From Paracyclopina nana (Eukaryota; Arthropoda; Copepoda; Cyclopoida; Cyclopettidae): DNA of 64,000 bases. Location of the stretch: the NCBI GenBank assembly GCA_019096065.1, contig JAGUCH010000009.1, positions 568,001 through 632,000 of the forward strand, in the 5' to 3' direction. The notes under the pieces are model-generated. The model searched no databases. It saw nothing but the letters and a program-made list of their open reading frames with translations, and had not been told where the DNA came from. The translations under genes and the position numbers were made by a program. Numbering within the stretch: position 1 is the first letter of the stretch; each line of letters begins with the position of its first letter. This document shows positions 48,850 to 61,500 of the stretch, piece by piece.

Positions 48850-50660
48850 TTATTTGTTTGACTTGGTATGATCATCTCTGATGACATTGTACTTTTTCAC
48901 AATGACATTCCACTGTGTCACATGCTCCAATTTGGTAACTCTGCCAAGGCTACTGGAACTGGAACCAATTGCTTTGGGGCCACCTTGCTCTGTTGTTGAC
49001 AAAATATCTGTAAGCCAAAAATAAAAAGGTAAATAAAGGCCATTCATAAGCTATGTTTGCTCAATATGTACCTGTTACTGGGCTAATTTTGCCACCCACT
49101 TTGATCCTCTTACTTTTATTGGCAACTCCTCCTTTTTTGGCACCATTTTTCATCCTCTTGTAGGAATCCTTCTTCCTTGCATTCCCTACATGAAACAAGT
49201 GTGTGGTGGTAAGCAAGGTGACAGAGAAGAAATGGCATATGTATCTAGTTACTTTTGAGGGCCAATCTGATGTATTCGGTCCATGTTGTAATGAGATTGA
49301 TTGGAGCTGGAGATGCATTGGTTCGATGCATATTTCGAATGAGTTTGGCAAGGCCATACTTCCACTCAATGTCAGATTGTTGCTACACGTGAAATGGCAA
49401 ACTCTGAAGAAAAGCCCAAAATAAAGCTGAGTGTACGTACTTGGATTCTCTGGTAAGTGTCACTCATCATCGCAATCAGCAGATTGATCAACACAATTGC
49501 AGCTGTCAACAAGTAAATGCCAAAGACAATTTTAAAGAGCATCAGCGTCCAATCTTCAACATGCTTTGTGGTCCTCAAGTCTTCAGGACGGGTTAACCCA
49601 AACAGGGAGAAAAAGAGCAGCTCAAAGGCCTTTATGGGGTTAAGCACATAGTCATTGTTTGTCTGCAGGATTTCCTTAGTTTTGTCAATGTTGGTTGTGA
49701 GCGCATTGAGGGCATAATAGGGCTGGTTAAGCGATACAATCAACATTGAGAAGCCAAGTTCAAACAACATGAGTACAGCTAGAAATTTGCCAGTATCCAC
49801 TAGAAGGCTGCTAATAATGATGGCCCAAGGCCCAAACAAATGATGGAAAGACAGGAAGTCAAGAATTTGAATGCAACAGCATAAAAAGGACACCCCAATG
49901 AACTGATTGCGTATGTAAATCATCACTGGCCAAGATTCTGTGTCAAAGCCAAGCGTAATCATATGCACAAATACTGCTGCCTATAAAGAATACACATCAA
50001 CGTTACGCTAAAAGAGTGATCATATGCAACTTACAAGATTGAGTACAATTATGACTAGCTTGATGGCACCAAGTCCACTTCTGTCCTGGGGTGAAATTAG
50101 CTCTCCGAGCAGCAACCCTGACAGCCAAATGAGAAGAATCCACTCGTTCCAATATAAAGCGAGGCTGTCTCGATAAATAGGGTATAATGGCATGCAGGCT
50201 GTCAACACTTGTATCACCATGAAGTAGAGATGGGAAGTTAGGTAGCAGCCAAACTTTACAATGGGTGTCTTGTTGTATTTGTTGTTCAAGGGTAGGGCAA
50301 ACACCAACCAAAGTGGGGGCACAATGGCAAAAGTGGCCAGAAAAAGGAACATTCGATAGCCCGGCCATTCCACCAGGCCACCCTTCCAAAGTTCAGTTGT
50401 GTACGTTTGTACTGCAGAATTGGCAATAACCTATGGCATTGCAGCAAAAAATAATGGCAGGGCTGTAAAGCATGCAAACTGAATTTTACCTGTTTGAGTT
50501 CACATTCGATGAGAACATCTAGAAAAGAAGCACCTTTCCGGTCGACCGCCTGCAAAATGGCCCCAGGGTTTTCTGCCACAGATGCAATGCTCACCAATTC
50601 ATTACACATGTCTTCAGCAAACATGGATGCATCCATCAGGTCTTGAGCCCTATCTTTTTC
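48850..50660 (-). CDS. nompC: nompC channel cassette B (alternative or duplicated C-terminus)
   Basis: Exons: 50660-50490, 50430-50035, 49980-49441, 49382-49253, 49185-49072, 49007-48850; 502 codons plus stop. The cassette holds the pre-membrane linker (EKDRAQDLMDAS), six transmembrane helices, the pore (FFSLFGLTRPEDL), S6 (INLLIAMMSDTYQRIQ), the TRP-domain helix SDIEWKYGLAKLIRNM, a basic tail and a terminal helix VTQWNVIVKKY. Exons 1-4 have the same lengths as cassette A (171, 396, 540, 130 nt) and the same phases. By eye, protein identity is about 86% in exon 2 and 83% in exon 3. No first exon is visible upstream: the exon opens at a TTTCTTTCAAG acceptor, 132 bp after cassette A's stop. It is either spliced to the shared ankyrin exons or the remnant of a partial gene duplication. 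AATAAA overlaps the stop codon. Confidence 0.9.
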
Positions 50661-50792
50661 CTTGAAAGAAAAATCATGGTTTTGCAAAATGCCTATACAT
50701 ATAAAGTTGCATGCCATTATTGATTTATATTATTTAGTTTAGAGTCAGGCTTGTAGAAGTATAGCAGAATTTATAATTAGGTGAGTAAATAT
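50661..50792 (-). other. 132-bp gap between nompC cassettes A and B
   Basis: Contains cassette A's downstream sequence and the acceptor of cassette B (polypyrimidine TTTTTCTTTCAAG). There is no room for an independent ankyrin region. An in-frame ATG (50717) lies upstream of the acceptor, so a channel-only protein starting there cannot be excluded. Confidence 0.6.
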
Positions 50793-50797
50793 TTAAT
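50792..50797 (-). promoter_or_regulatory. Candidate poly(A) signal of cassette A
   Basis: ATTAAA, a common variant signal, overlaps the TAA stop (50795-50793). Cassette B shows the same arrangement with AATAAA at 48854-48849. Confidence 0.4.
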
Positions 50798-52588
50798 TTT
50801 CTTCTTTGGGAGCCTCAGCCTTCAAGTTTTTGTATCTTTTGACCACAATGGCCCAATTGACAGCTCCAGACAGGTATGTCAAATTATTGAGGCTGGTAGA
50901 GGAACCAACTACTTGATGCCCTTGCTCAGTAGAAGACAAGGCTTCTGCAAAGGAAATATTTACATGAGGAATAATGCTATGAAAAATAAGTCAAACCTGT
51001 GAAAGGAGTCACTTTGCCACCCATCTTGGCCTTGGTGATTTTCATCTCCTTTTTCACCTCTTGTTGCTTCATTCTTTTGTACTTGTCCTTCTTCCTGGCT
51101 TTTTCTTTGATGATGAAAATAAAAGTTGAAAAACCTTCATAAGTATCTTAAAGAAATGCTTACTTTTCAGAAGCAGTCTGAAATATTCTGTCCATGTTGT
51201 GACAAGATTTATGGGAGCTGGGGATGCATTAGTTCTGTGCATGTTTCGAATAAGCTTGGCTAATCCAAACTTCCATTCAATGTCTGAGGCTTGCTAAAAA
51301 GTGTATTACATATTTAGGCATAGAACATGGAAAAATATGCATGGGCTCACTTGGATGCGCTGATAAGTGTCACTCATCATAGCAATCAGAAGATTGATCA
51401 ATATAATTGAGGCTGTCAGCAAATAAATGCCAAAGACACATTTGAACAGGATCAATGTCCAATCTTCTACATGGGCGGTGGTCTTCAAATCTGCTGGACC
51501 AGTTAAGCCAAACAGTGAGAAAAAGAGCTTTTCAAAAGCTTGCACTGGATTCGGGACATAGTCATCATTAACATCAAGAATTTGCTTTGTCTTGTCATTC
51601 TTTTTGGACAACTCATTCAAGGCATAATAGGGTTGGTTCATGCCCACAATGAGCATTGAGAAGCCAAGCTCAAAGAGCATGAGAACGGCAAGAAATTTGC
51701 CAGTGTCTACCAAGAGGCTGCTAATAATGATGGCCCAAGGTCCAAACAAATGATGGAAAGACAAAAAGTCGAGGATTTGAATGCAGCAGCACAAAAATGA
51801 CACACCAATGAATTGATTCCTTATGTAAATAGTGACTGGCCAAGACTCGGAGTCCAATCCAAGCGCAATGCAGTGAACCGATATTGCAACCTAACATGGC
51901 AAACAATAGGCATCATCAAAGTTAAACAGAAACTTATCGCATATGATATAGTACCAAGTTTAGAAAGATGATGATAAGTTTGATGGCCCCAAGTCCACTA
52001 CGATCTTGTGGGGATATGAGCTCACCAAGCAGCAGACCAGATATCCAGATGACAAGAACAAACTCATTCCAATAGAGACCGAGGCTGTCTCGATAAATTG
52101 GATAAATGGGCATGCAAGCTGTGAGTACTTGAATCACCATGAAGTAAACATGTGAGGTCAGATAGCAACCAAACTTGACAATGGGTGTCTTGTTGTATTT
52201 GTTGTTCAGGGGCAATGAAAAGACAAACCATAAAGGGGGAACGAGACAAAAGCCAGACAGAAAAAGGAACATTCGATAGCCGGGCCAATCGGCTAGGCCA
52301 CCTTTCCACAGTTCAGTGGTGTACGTTTGCACGGCAGAATTTCCAATAACCTAAATTGCACAAGCCTTTTTTGTGTCACGTTGTTCCTGAGAGAGTGTAC
52401 AGCTTTGCAGAAATTACCAATTTCATTTCACTTTCGATGAGAATGTCCAAAAAGGGGACATTGCGCTGATCCACAGATTGCAAAATGGTACCAGGGTTTT
52501 CAAGTGCAGAGGCAATGCTCATCAATTCATTACAAATGTCCTCAGAAAAGACGGAAGCGTCCATCAAATCTTGGGCCCGATCTTTTTC
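50793..52588 (-). other. nompC: nompC channel cassette A (exons 18-23)
   Basis: Exons: 52588-52418, 52350-51955, 51890-51351, 51293-51164, 51104-50997, 50944-50793; 498 codons plus stop. The architecture equals that of cassette B. Pore segment FFSLFGLTGPADL; TRP-domain helix SDIEWKFGLAKLIRNM; tail rich in Lys; terminal helix LSGAVNWAIVVKRY. Introns are 57-67 bp between most exons. Between exons 3 and 4 of the two cassettes neither intron sequence aligns by eye, while the coding sequence stays closely matched. Confidence 0.92.
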
Positions 52589-55500
52589 CTAGATGAATTA
52601 CACTACATGCTCAAAAGTTCTACATTGTATGCATACAATTCTATTATAGCGGTGCAAATTCTACTTGATTGTTTTTCATAGAAGCTTTCGCTACTAACTA
52701 GTTTTGTGCAAAATACTTTTGTAGGAGTCTGATGCATTAAAAAACTTGGCACATACACTCAAGTTTCTTTTGCATCAGTCTCTATTTTGCATGGTACTAA
52801 GGACAAAATGTGCATTTTTTGCTCTACTTTGGCACTACTTGTTATGAAGCAGCTATCTATTTTTTCCTGTCTCTACTAGAACTTACTCAAAATTAGTCCA
52901 CTTTTGCTGCCCTATAGTACACACAAGCCTGACCCTAATCTCAGCATAGTTTATGCAGTGTACATTTTTTTCAATCGGAAAAAGTTAATTTCTGACTCTT
53001 TTCTTGGGATTTTAGCTTTTAGTGTGCTTGGTTATACCTTGAAAGACAATTCCCTGAAAATGGCTGAAATTTTGGCAGCTACATCCACTGGAGCTGGTGA
53101 AGCCAGAATGAAATCCTCTGTGGGAGCATTGTTGCTTTTTTTGCCACAAGCCATCAAGTTGTAAACAAACTGAAAGAAAAGTAAACAAATGGAATCACAG
53201 ATATTACTTGGTTAATCAATTTTCAAAAGCAAAAAACCAGTCAATCATTTTTTCCTGAAAAACTAGTCATTTCTTTCCAAGTAACTTTACAAAAAAGTCA
53301 ACTGTAGCTTTTTCATATCAGTTTTTCTGGAGAAAAAATAAGCTATTTGGCAAAAAAAACGTTTACCTTTGAAAGAAAAGTTATTTATCTAAAAAAAGAT
53401 CATTTTTCATTAGATTTGAAATATGGTAGTACCTTTCTGTCCTCCAGCAATTTGTACGAGTCATGCTGCTGCTGAATCAAATAAGTCACAACTTTTAAAT
53501 TGCTTTCAGCTGCAGCAAACCACAAAGGAATTCTTCCATTTGTTGTCTCTGCTGTAGTTGAGGCCCCACTTTCTGCCAGTAATTTCACCACATCCAAATG
53601 GCCAGCCTGTGCAGCTGAATGCAGCGGAGTCCACCCATCCTATTCAGAGGGAAAAAACCATTTTATAGCTTAAAGGCCAGTGTGAGAAAACGAGCTGAAA
53701 CACAACAATATTCTGCCAAAATATCTCCCAAAACACAGCCCTTTGACAGTTTGAGATTTTCCTTATGGCTGCACTTGGTAATTGAAATGGTCTTGAGCAT
53801 AGTGAGCATAGGTTTGCTGATGTACCTTGTCTGCACAAGTGTAGTCGGATCCTTGACCCAAAAGGACTTGGACCATTTCAAAATGGCCACTGGCTGCAGC
53901 CACATGGAGGCAAGTCTGGCCTTTCTTATCTGCAATCTTCAATAGTGTAGTGGAACGGCTCAACAAGAGGCCCACCACTCCTACATGGCCTTTAAGGGAG
54001 GCAAAATGGAGAGGAATATAGCCCTGAAAATGAGAAAATATTGACTGGAGAGAACAACAGGCCAGAAAAAGGCAAAAAAAGATCCAGCTGCTATATTAAG
54101 GGTTGATTAAATTGATCCCATGCATTTCAGTCTTTCGGGGCTTACCAGACTCTCAAGTCGAGGAAATAAATCTTGAAACAGAAATTAACATTTGCTGCAC
54201 GTAGCACAAGCAGAAAAAGCCAGCCCCATAAGAAGGAGAAAAGTCTGAAATATGACAGTGCCTTTTTTTGGCAAGAAAGTGTTAAAAAAGAATCCAGTCG
54301 GAAGAATTTAATATTCAAGGCCTTACAGGAGGAAATTGGTTTTTTCCTTATGTCTCCCTGTTGTACTCTTTGCATTCCATTTCATTTTACTGCTGCTATT
54401 CAATGGGGTGGGTGTGAAAACAAAGATTTAGCCATAAGAAATGTATCCCCTGAGCCCTACGAAATGTAATTTGTATATGATAACATTTTTACTTATGCTA
54501 GCATACAATGATTATTAGTATTAGCTTCATAAAAATAAATTGCATTGGTTGAGCAGCAATCATTGACAAAAAGGGACTCACTGGTGTATTATTACAATTA
54601 AACTCAATGTTTATCAAAAAGAGTGTTGTAATAATATGAATGCAAAAGTTGATATTTAAAGAAAGAGCTATTTCAAAGGCACAAATTGGAATTGGTATTC
54701 CTGGGCTTAAAGGTGAAAATTGGACTTACCGAAGGACTACATCCCCCTTCGACATCAACTCCAGAAGAGTTCAGCAAAGCCCTGACCACATTCTCACTGC
54801 CAGAATAAGCTGCTAAATGCAAAGCTGTGAGGCTGGATTCACCAGCCAAATCTTTGGTGATTGCATAATTTGGATTTGTTGGCTGCTCTGACTTCACACT
54901 TGCTGGTACATGAGTCAACAATTCCCTAACAGTATCTGAAAAATAGAACCAATGCATTTCATCTTCCTCGGTATGTGTGTCAGAAGGTTTCCCAGGCCTT
55001 TTTTGCACTAAAGGATCTATTTTTAATTAAAGGAATAAACTTTCTGTGGTTCAGCACTGAAAGTGTTGAGAAAAAGTTTGTTGCTTCTCTTACAATGCAT
55101 CAAAATTTGACAAAAGCTTTAAACTTCATCAAACTTGAAATTGCAGCATATGTTCAGTTGCATATCATAAGGCCAATATTTTATCAAAAAGATGAATTCA
55201 CCCTCTTTTCCATAGTATGCTGCAATGTGGAGTGCAGTGAGCCCAGTTTTCCTGCTCAGTTGCCTGAGATTGACATTGCTTTTATGAAACTTGTCGATGA
55301 GTTCAGTGTGACCAAACTTTGCAGCAATGTGAATCGGTGTCAGTCCAGCTTTGTTCTCATCTGAAGCTGAAGCTCCAGCATCCAGCAACTTTTTGACAAC
55401 ATCAAAATGGCCGCCTTCTGTTGCAATGTGCAATGGGGTAGAATCGGTCACTTTATTGCGAGAATTCAGCACAACATTCAAGTCGTGCTTCATGAGCTCT

Positions 55501-58500
55501 TCAATGACTGAAATAGAGCCTTGAGCCGCTGCAATGTGGGCACAAGTGCTTCCATCCTGAATTAAAATAATATTGATCACCAATTAAAAATGATTAATTT
55601 AAAAAAAATTGTCAATAACTTGGCAATAAGTTGTCAAGAAATAAATTGTCTATACTGAGTCAGTTAAAAAAGTTATTATAACTGTTTCATTCATATTGCT
55701 TGAATTGGCTTGCCATTGCATTCATATAGTAGCTAAACATTGTAATTTATCAATATTACACATTTTATAAGATATTGTCAAATACTTGTAAAAGAATTTA
55801 TTAGTATGAATTAGAAGAAGCAATAGTTAAATCTTTAAAAATATTTCATACAATTCTAAGAAGAATATGTATTACCTTTGTTGCTATTGATACCAAGTTT
55901 GGCCTCTGCTTGAGCAACAATTTGACAACTTCAGGCTTGTTCGATTGGGCTGCCAAGTGGATAGGTTTTTGCCCATAATCATCAGTGGAATCAAGGCTGG
56001 CCCCAAGTTCCAACAAAAGGCTGCACACTGACAACTGGCCAAATTGGGCAGCCAAATGCAATGGGGTTTGTTTTTTCTGTAAAAACAAAACACAAATGAC
56101 CAAAAGTTTCCTTATAAGTAATGACTCCACACTGGGCCATGTTTGGCCGAAAAAATCACTTTTTAGCTCACAAACTTGATTTTTGTACAATAAATGATCA
56201 CAAATATGAACAGTAAAGTCAGGATATTTACATACTACAATATTGGTCCTGTTTTATTGGAAAACTTCTTGGGCATCAAAGTCAAATACAATATTATGTA
56301 TGTTTTAGCAGAAAAAATCAGAGCATTGGCGAAAATCATATATGTTTGCCAAATAATAATGCTTTATTTTATGTATATGATGAGTGCAAGGGTTTCTTTA
56401 TGTCTGCAGGTGCAATAGTTCACCCACCGGCTGTTCCCATACAATAAAATAGGAGAAAAAGGATAAACAGTAATTTATGACATGGATTATATAGAATTTT
56501 GTTGTATTATTTCATGCTCCTTTGAAAACAGAGAAGAAACCATGCACAATGACTTTTTAGGATCTAGCATTATTTAGTAATTTGAAAATCACATCTCTTT
56601 TTTTCAAGGCAAGAAATTGGTTGACTCATTGATTGATTGATGCTTTTGAAGCTAGTATTTGTGTAAAGAGGTGTCAATTAATGCTACAATTGTAAGTAAT
56701 TTAAAGCCAATAATTTGAGTCGTTTGAAATAACATTAGCGTCATTCGAAATAACATTTGAGTCATTCAAAATAAAAAAAATGTCATTTGAAATCACATTT
56801 GAGCCATTTGAAATCACATTTGAGCCATTTGAAATCAAATTTGAGCCATTTGAAGTCAAATTTGAGCCATTTGAAGTCAAATTTGAGCCATTTGAAGTCA
56901 AATTTGAGCCATTTGAAATCAAATTTAGCCATTTGAAATCAAATTTGAGCCATTTGAAATCAAATTTGAGCCATTTGAAATCAAATTTGAAATTGAAAAA
57001 AGCCTGTGATTTTCAAACTATTGTTTTTAATAAGTGTTTAATATTGAAGCAAGGTTTACGCACCATTGTTAAAGAGTCAATGGTTGCATTGTGCTTTTTG
57101 ATGAGGTATTCCACCAAGGCTGAGTAGCCTTGCATTGCAGCATAGTGAAGGCTGGTCCAGCCTGTCTTGGCCTTTGAATTGATAAAGGCATTTTTGTTCA
57201 ATAAAGCTTCACAAACTTCAATACTGCCATGCTCAGCAGCTAAGTGAAGGGCACTTCTGCCCTCATGGTCAAAAACATCCACTCTCCCATTGTTATCAAG
57301 GAAAATCTAAAAAATGAAATATTGAGATAATTTTTAGAGACTGATCTCAAGAAAATGATACACAACCAGATTTTTGCTAATTTCACCTTGCCATGACTGA
57401 TGAAAAAAATTATTATTATGACTTATGACATAACTCACATTGTGACACATGACATTACTCATTACATGCAACATAAGTCATTTCATGACACTCAAATGAG
57501 TCACATCTTGACTCATCAAATAACAGACATCATAACACATGAGATAGCTCATAACATTACACATAACATAGTTCATATCATGACTCATTACTTAACTTAC
57601 TTTATAACTCACAACATAACTCATACCACTGACAAACTCACATCATACCTCATGACATGACTCAAAACATGACATAACTCACATCATAACACATGATATA
57701 ACTCATATATAAAATGACATATTATATAACTTACACCATAACACATGTTGTAACTCATAAAATGACACATTACATAACTCACATCATGACAAATAACACA
57801 ACTCACGTCATGACTCATGACATAACTCACACCCTGTCTCGTCATACTACAACTCACACAATGACTCCTGATGCAACTCAAATAATGACTCAGTACATAA
57901 CTCACATCATGACTCATATCATGGCTCACAAATGAAACTTTACCTTGACAGTTTCCAAGTGACCTTTGCTGGCCGCAACAATGAGTGGAGACCAACCGGT
58001 TCTGCTCTGCTTATTGACTGCCAATTGGATCTGACCTCCATGCAAATGCTGGAGGACTTCACGTAAAACATCAGTATTGCCTTCAGATGCACAGTAGTGA
58101 AACACAGTTTCCCTCTCCTGAAAGCAATCAAAAGATTTGAGGCAACATTCAGTCAAAAAATGATTTGCCTCAAACAAAGTCCTGGAGGATTCAGTTCCTC
58201 CGAATGACTTATGTGATTTTGGGCTCATCATGAGACGACTCATGAATCTCACCTCTTTGGTCTGAGCCATGACATCTGAGCCATGCTCCATGAGCAGCTT
58301 CATGATCATGGCATCTTCTTTGGGGAAATGGAGGACACTCTTCTTGATTCTTCCAGCATAATGCAAAGCCACTTCTCCTTCTCGGTTGGTCCTCCGAACG
58401 AATTCAGTGCACTTTTCCTCACCGTGCTTATTCACATGATGCAGCAGCTCTTTTACCACTGGATAGTGGCATTTTCTGCAAGCTTTGTGCAAAGCTGTCT

Positions 58501-61500
58501 CACCTCCCTAAAAATGGCCAAATATTAAAATTCTTGACATTTTTTTGCAATTGAAAAGTAAGAAATTGAATTTAGTGAAGCATAAATGATGACATGCATG
58601 TTTACAATGATGGAATGGATAATTTTGAGCTTTTTTCAAAGTAAGTTAGTAGAAACAAACCGGGCCATAAGGTTGCTGGAAGCAGAATTCAACATCAATG
58701 AAGCAGTTAATTACAAGTACAGAATGTCCCACAGAAAATGTAATGATAACAACATTTCAAAAATACTGACTGCCTCAAAAAACAGCAATGTCATATGACA
58801 TGAACTGTAATTGATATAATTCATAGTGAAAATTGTAACATGTATATGGTTCTATAGGAAAATGGAATCCTTGCATCAATACATACATAATGTTCCACGG
58901 AAAATGCTATATTTACATAATATAAATCTAAGTTATTTACTATGAATGAGACATGCTACTTTATGCAAACTTACTAAATACACATTTTTAAATTCATTAG
59001 TTTGACAATTGAATGATTACATGAAAAGCATTTTTTGCTGGAAAAATAAAAAATAATTTGAGTTGCAAGCTTTAGGTGGACACATGTTGCAAATACTTGC
59101 TCAAAAAATCTAGCTAGATGTTTTCTGTGAGGAAAAAGTAATTACTGTGTCATCTTTGAATGGGTCAGCATCGTGAGCCAGCAAAAGCTTGAGTACTGCA
59201 ATTGATCCACTCTCAGCTGCAATGTGTAATGGAGTCCTTCCATCAGTCATTGCCAAATTGGTGTCAGCTCCTGATTTGAGCAGCATTTTGGTACACTTTT
59301 CACCCCGGGCTTCTTCGATGCGAGCAGCAATGTGCAGCGGTGCCTCACCGATTTGACCGCCTAAAAAAGACATTCTCATTAGCATTTTCCATAAACAAAT
59401 ATGAGGAGTTATTTTTTGACTCCAAATTGCCTTCAAGTGACCACAAGTGGCTTTTGTCTCATATTTCTTTTGAGATTTTTTCATGAAAAATGCTGCTGAA
59501 TGATTCGTCAAAGAAATTGGCCAAAAAAAGGAGATTTACCTCTGATGTGAACTTGGGCTCCATGGCCCAAAAGAGCCTCAACAACAGCTGGTTTACCAGC
59601 CTCAACCGCTAGATGGAGTGCTGTGTAATTATCCTAGGAAATTAGTATAGCATTAAAATGAGTTACACATCTCTTTATTCATGTCATCTAAATCATTGCT
59701 CTCAAAAAAACGAAGAACTTTTATTGGCCCATAGAGCTTCTGTTGTCCCATGGGAACTTTTAATATCCCATATATGAATATGGGAGCTTCTTTTGTCCCA
59801 TGAGAACTTTTATTGTCCCATATGGGAGCTTCTATTGTCCCTTTGGAACTTTTATGCTGTTGGGACAGAAATTTTCCAAAATGGAATTGAAAATGTCCCA
59901 AAATGGGACTGAAAATGTCCCAAAATGGGACTGAAAATGTCCCAAAATGAGTCTGAAAATGTCCCAAATGGAACTAAAAATGCCCCAAATGGAACTGAAA
60001 ATGTCCCAAATGTGAATGAGTATGTCCCATTAGAGACTGAGGAACTAAAGATGTCCCATTAGGGTCCGATTGACTAGAAAGGTCCCATAAAGGCTTTTTT
60101 AAAATGAAAAGAACTTCTTCGAAGGCTCCGTTTGGAATGAAGACTTCATCTGTCTCATTAGTTGGAACTTACATTTGTGACTGCATCCACATTTTCTCCT
60201 TTGGCCAGTAGAGAGTTGATGACAGCAACATGACCCTTCATTGCCGCCGTGTGAATGCCTCGAGCTCCATTTCGATTCGGCATCAACAATGGGACACCCT
60301 TTTTGAACAGTACCATCGCGGTGTCAGGATGGCCGTTTAAGGCCGCAATGTGCATCAACGTGCTGCCATCTTTGGTGCGGTCGAACACAGAGGCCTTGAA
60401 TTTGTCCGCCAAAAACTCCACAGTCGATGTGTGGCCACGCTCAGCCGCCAGATGGAGCGGTGTTCGATCTAAAAAAATGAAAAGTTACTCCCATGCCATA
60501 AAAATGACTCAGCTGTAAAAAGTGCCTTTCGATCAGTATTACACATTAAGGTGAAAAAGTACTTTGTCAAAATGTCCCATAAATGCCAAGATGTACCAAA
60601 CAGCCATACAGCTTCATTAAAACTACAATTACGTCAGAGTGCATCATGTACGTCAAAATGTCCCATTAACGTCAAAATGTCCCATTTACGTCAACATGTC
60701 CCATTTACGTCAACATGTACCATGAACGTCAGAATGTCCCATTAACTTCAAAATGTCCCATTTACGCCAAAATGTCCCGTTTACGTCAAAATGAAACTTT
60801 ACGTCAAAATGTACCAACTTTTTTACATTTTTTTTTTTTTTTGAAATTATATTATTAAATTGAGGCGAATCAAAAATATTCAGCCAAAAACCCTGAACTT
60901 TTCTCTGTTCAGTAATTAATTATACCATAATTTCGGCCGTAATTTGTAGGTGAACCGGGTCTAAGAGTCAAAATCTCCTATTTTTTGTAGAAATGTCCTG
61001 GTTAAGGTCAAAATGTCCTATTTTGAGCCAAAATATCTGTTTCAAATTGAAAAAAATCCCTTATATGACAAAAAGTCCCATATAAGGTCAAACTGTCCCA
61101 TTTAAGGCCAAAATGTCCATTTAAGTCAAAATGTCCCATCTTATGTCATAACATCCCATTTTTGGTCAAAGTTTCCCATTATAGGTCAAAATGTCCCATA
61201 TCGGGTCAAATTGCCCATTTAAATATGTCCCACTCTAGATATGTAACTGTAACGTGTCTCATGAAGCTGAAACCGCCTCATTGCAGGGCAAAATGTCCCA
61301 ACGACACACATTTTCATAGGGTTACATTTTCACCTTCGTTATCCTGGATTGTGGCATTGGCTCGCGCTAAGTAGAGGGTTCGAATCATGTTTTCATCGCC
61401 GTTGAGGGACGCTATGTGCAGGATCGTTTGGCCTTCAGCCTTCAATAATATAAAAAAAACAATAAAGTAGGTCAATTTTTTCCTGCCACACTTTTGACGG

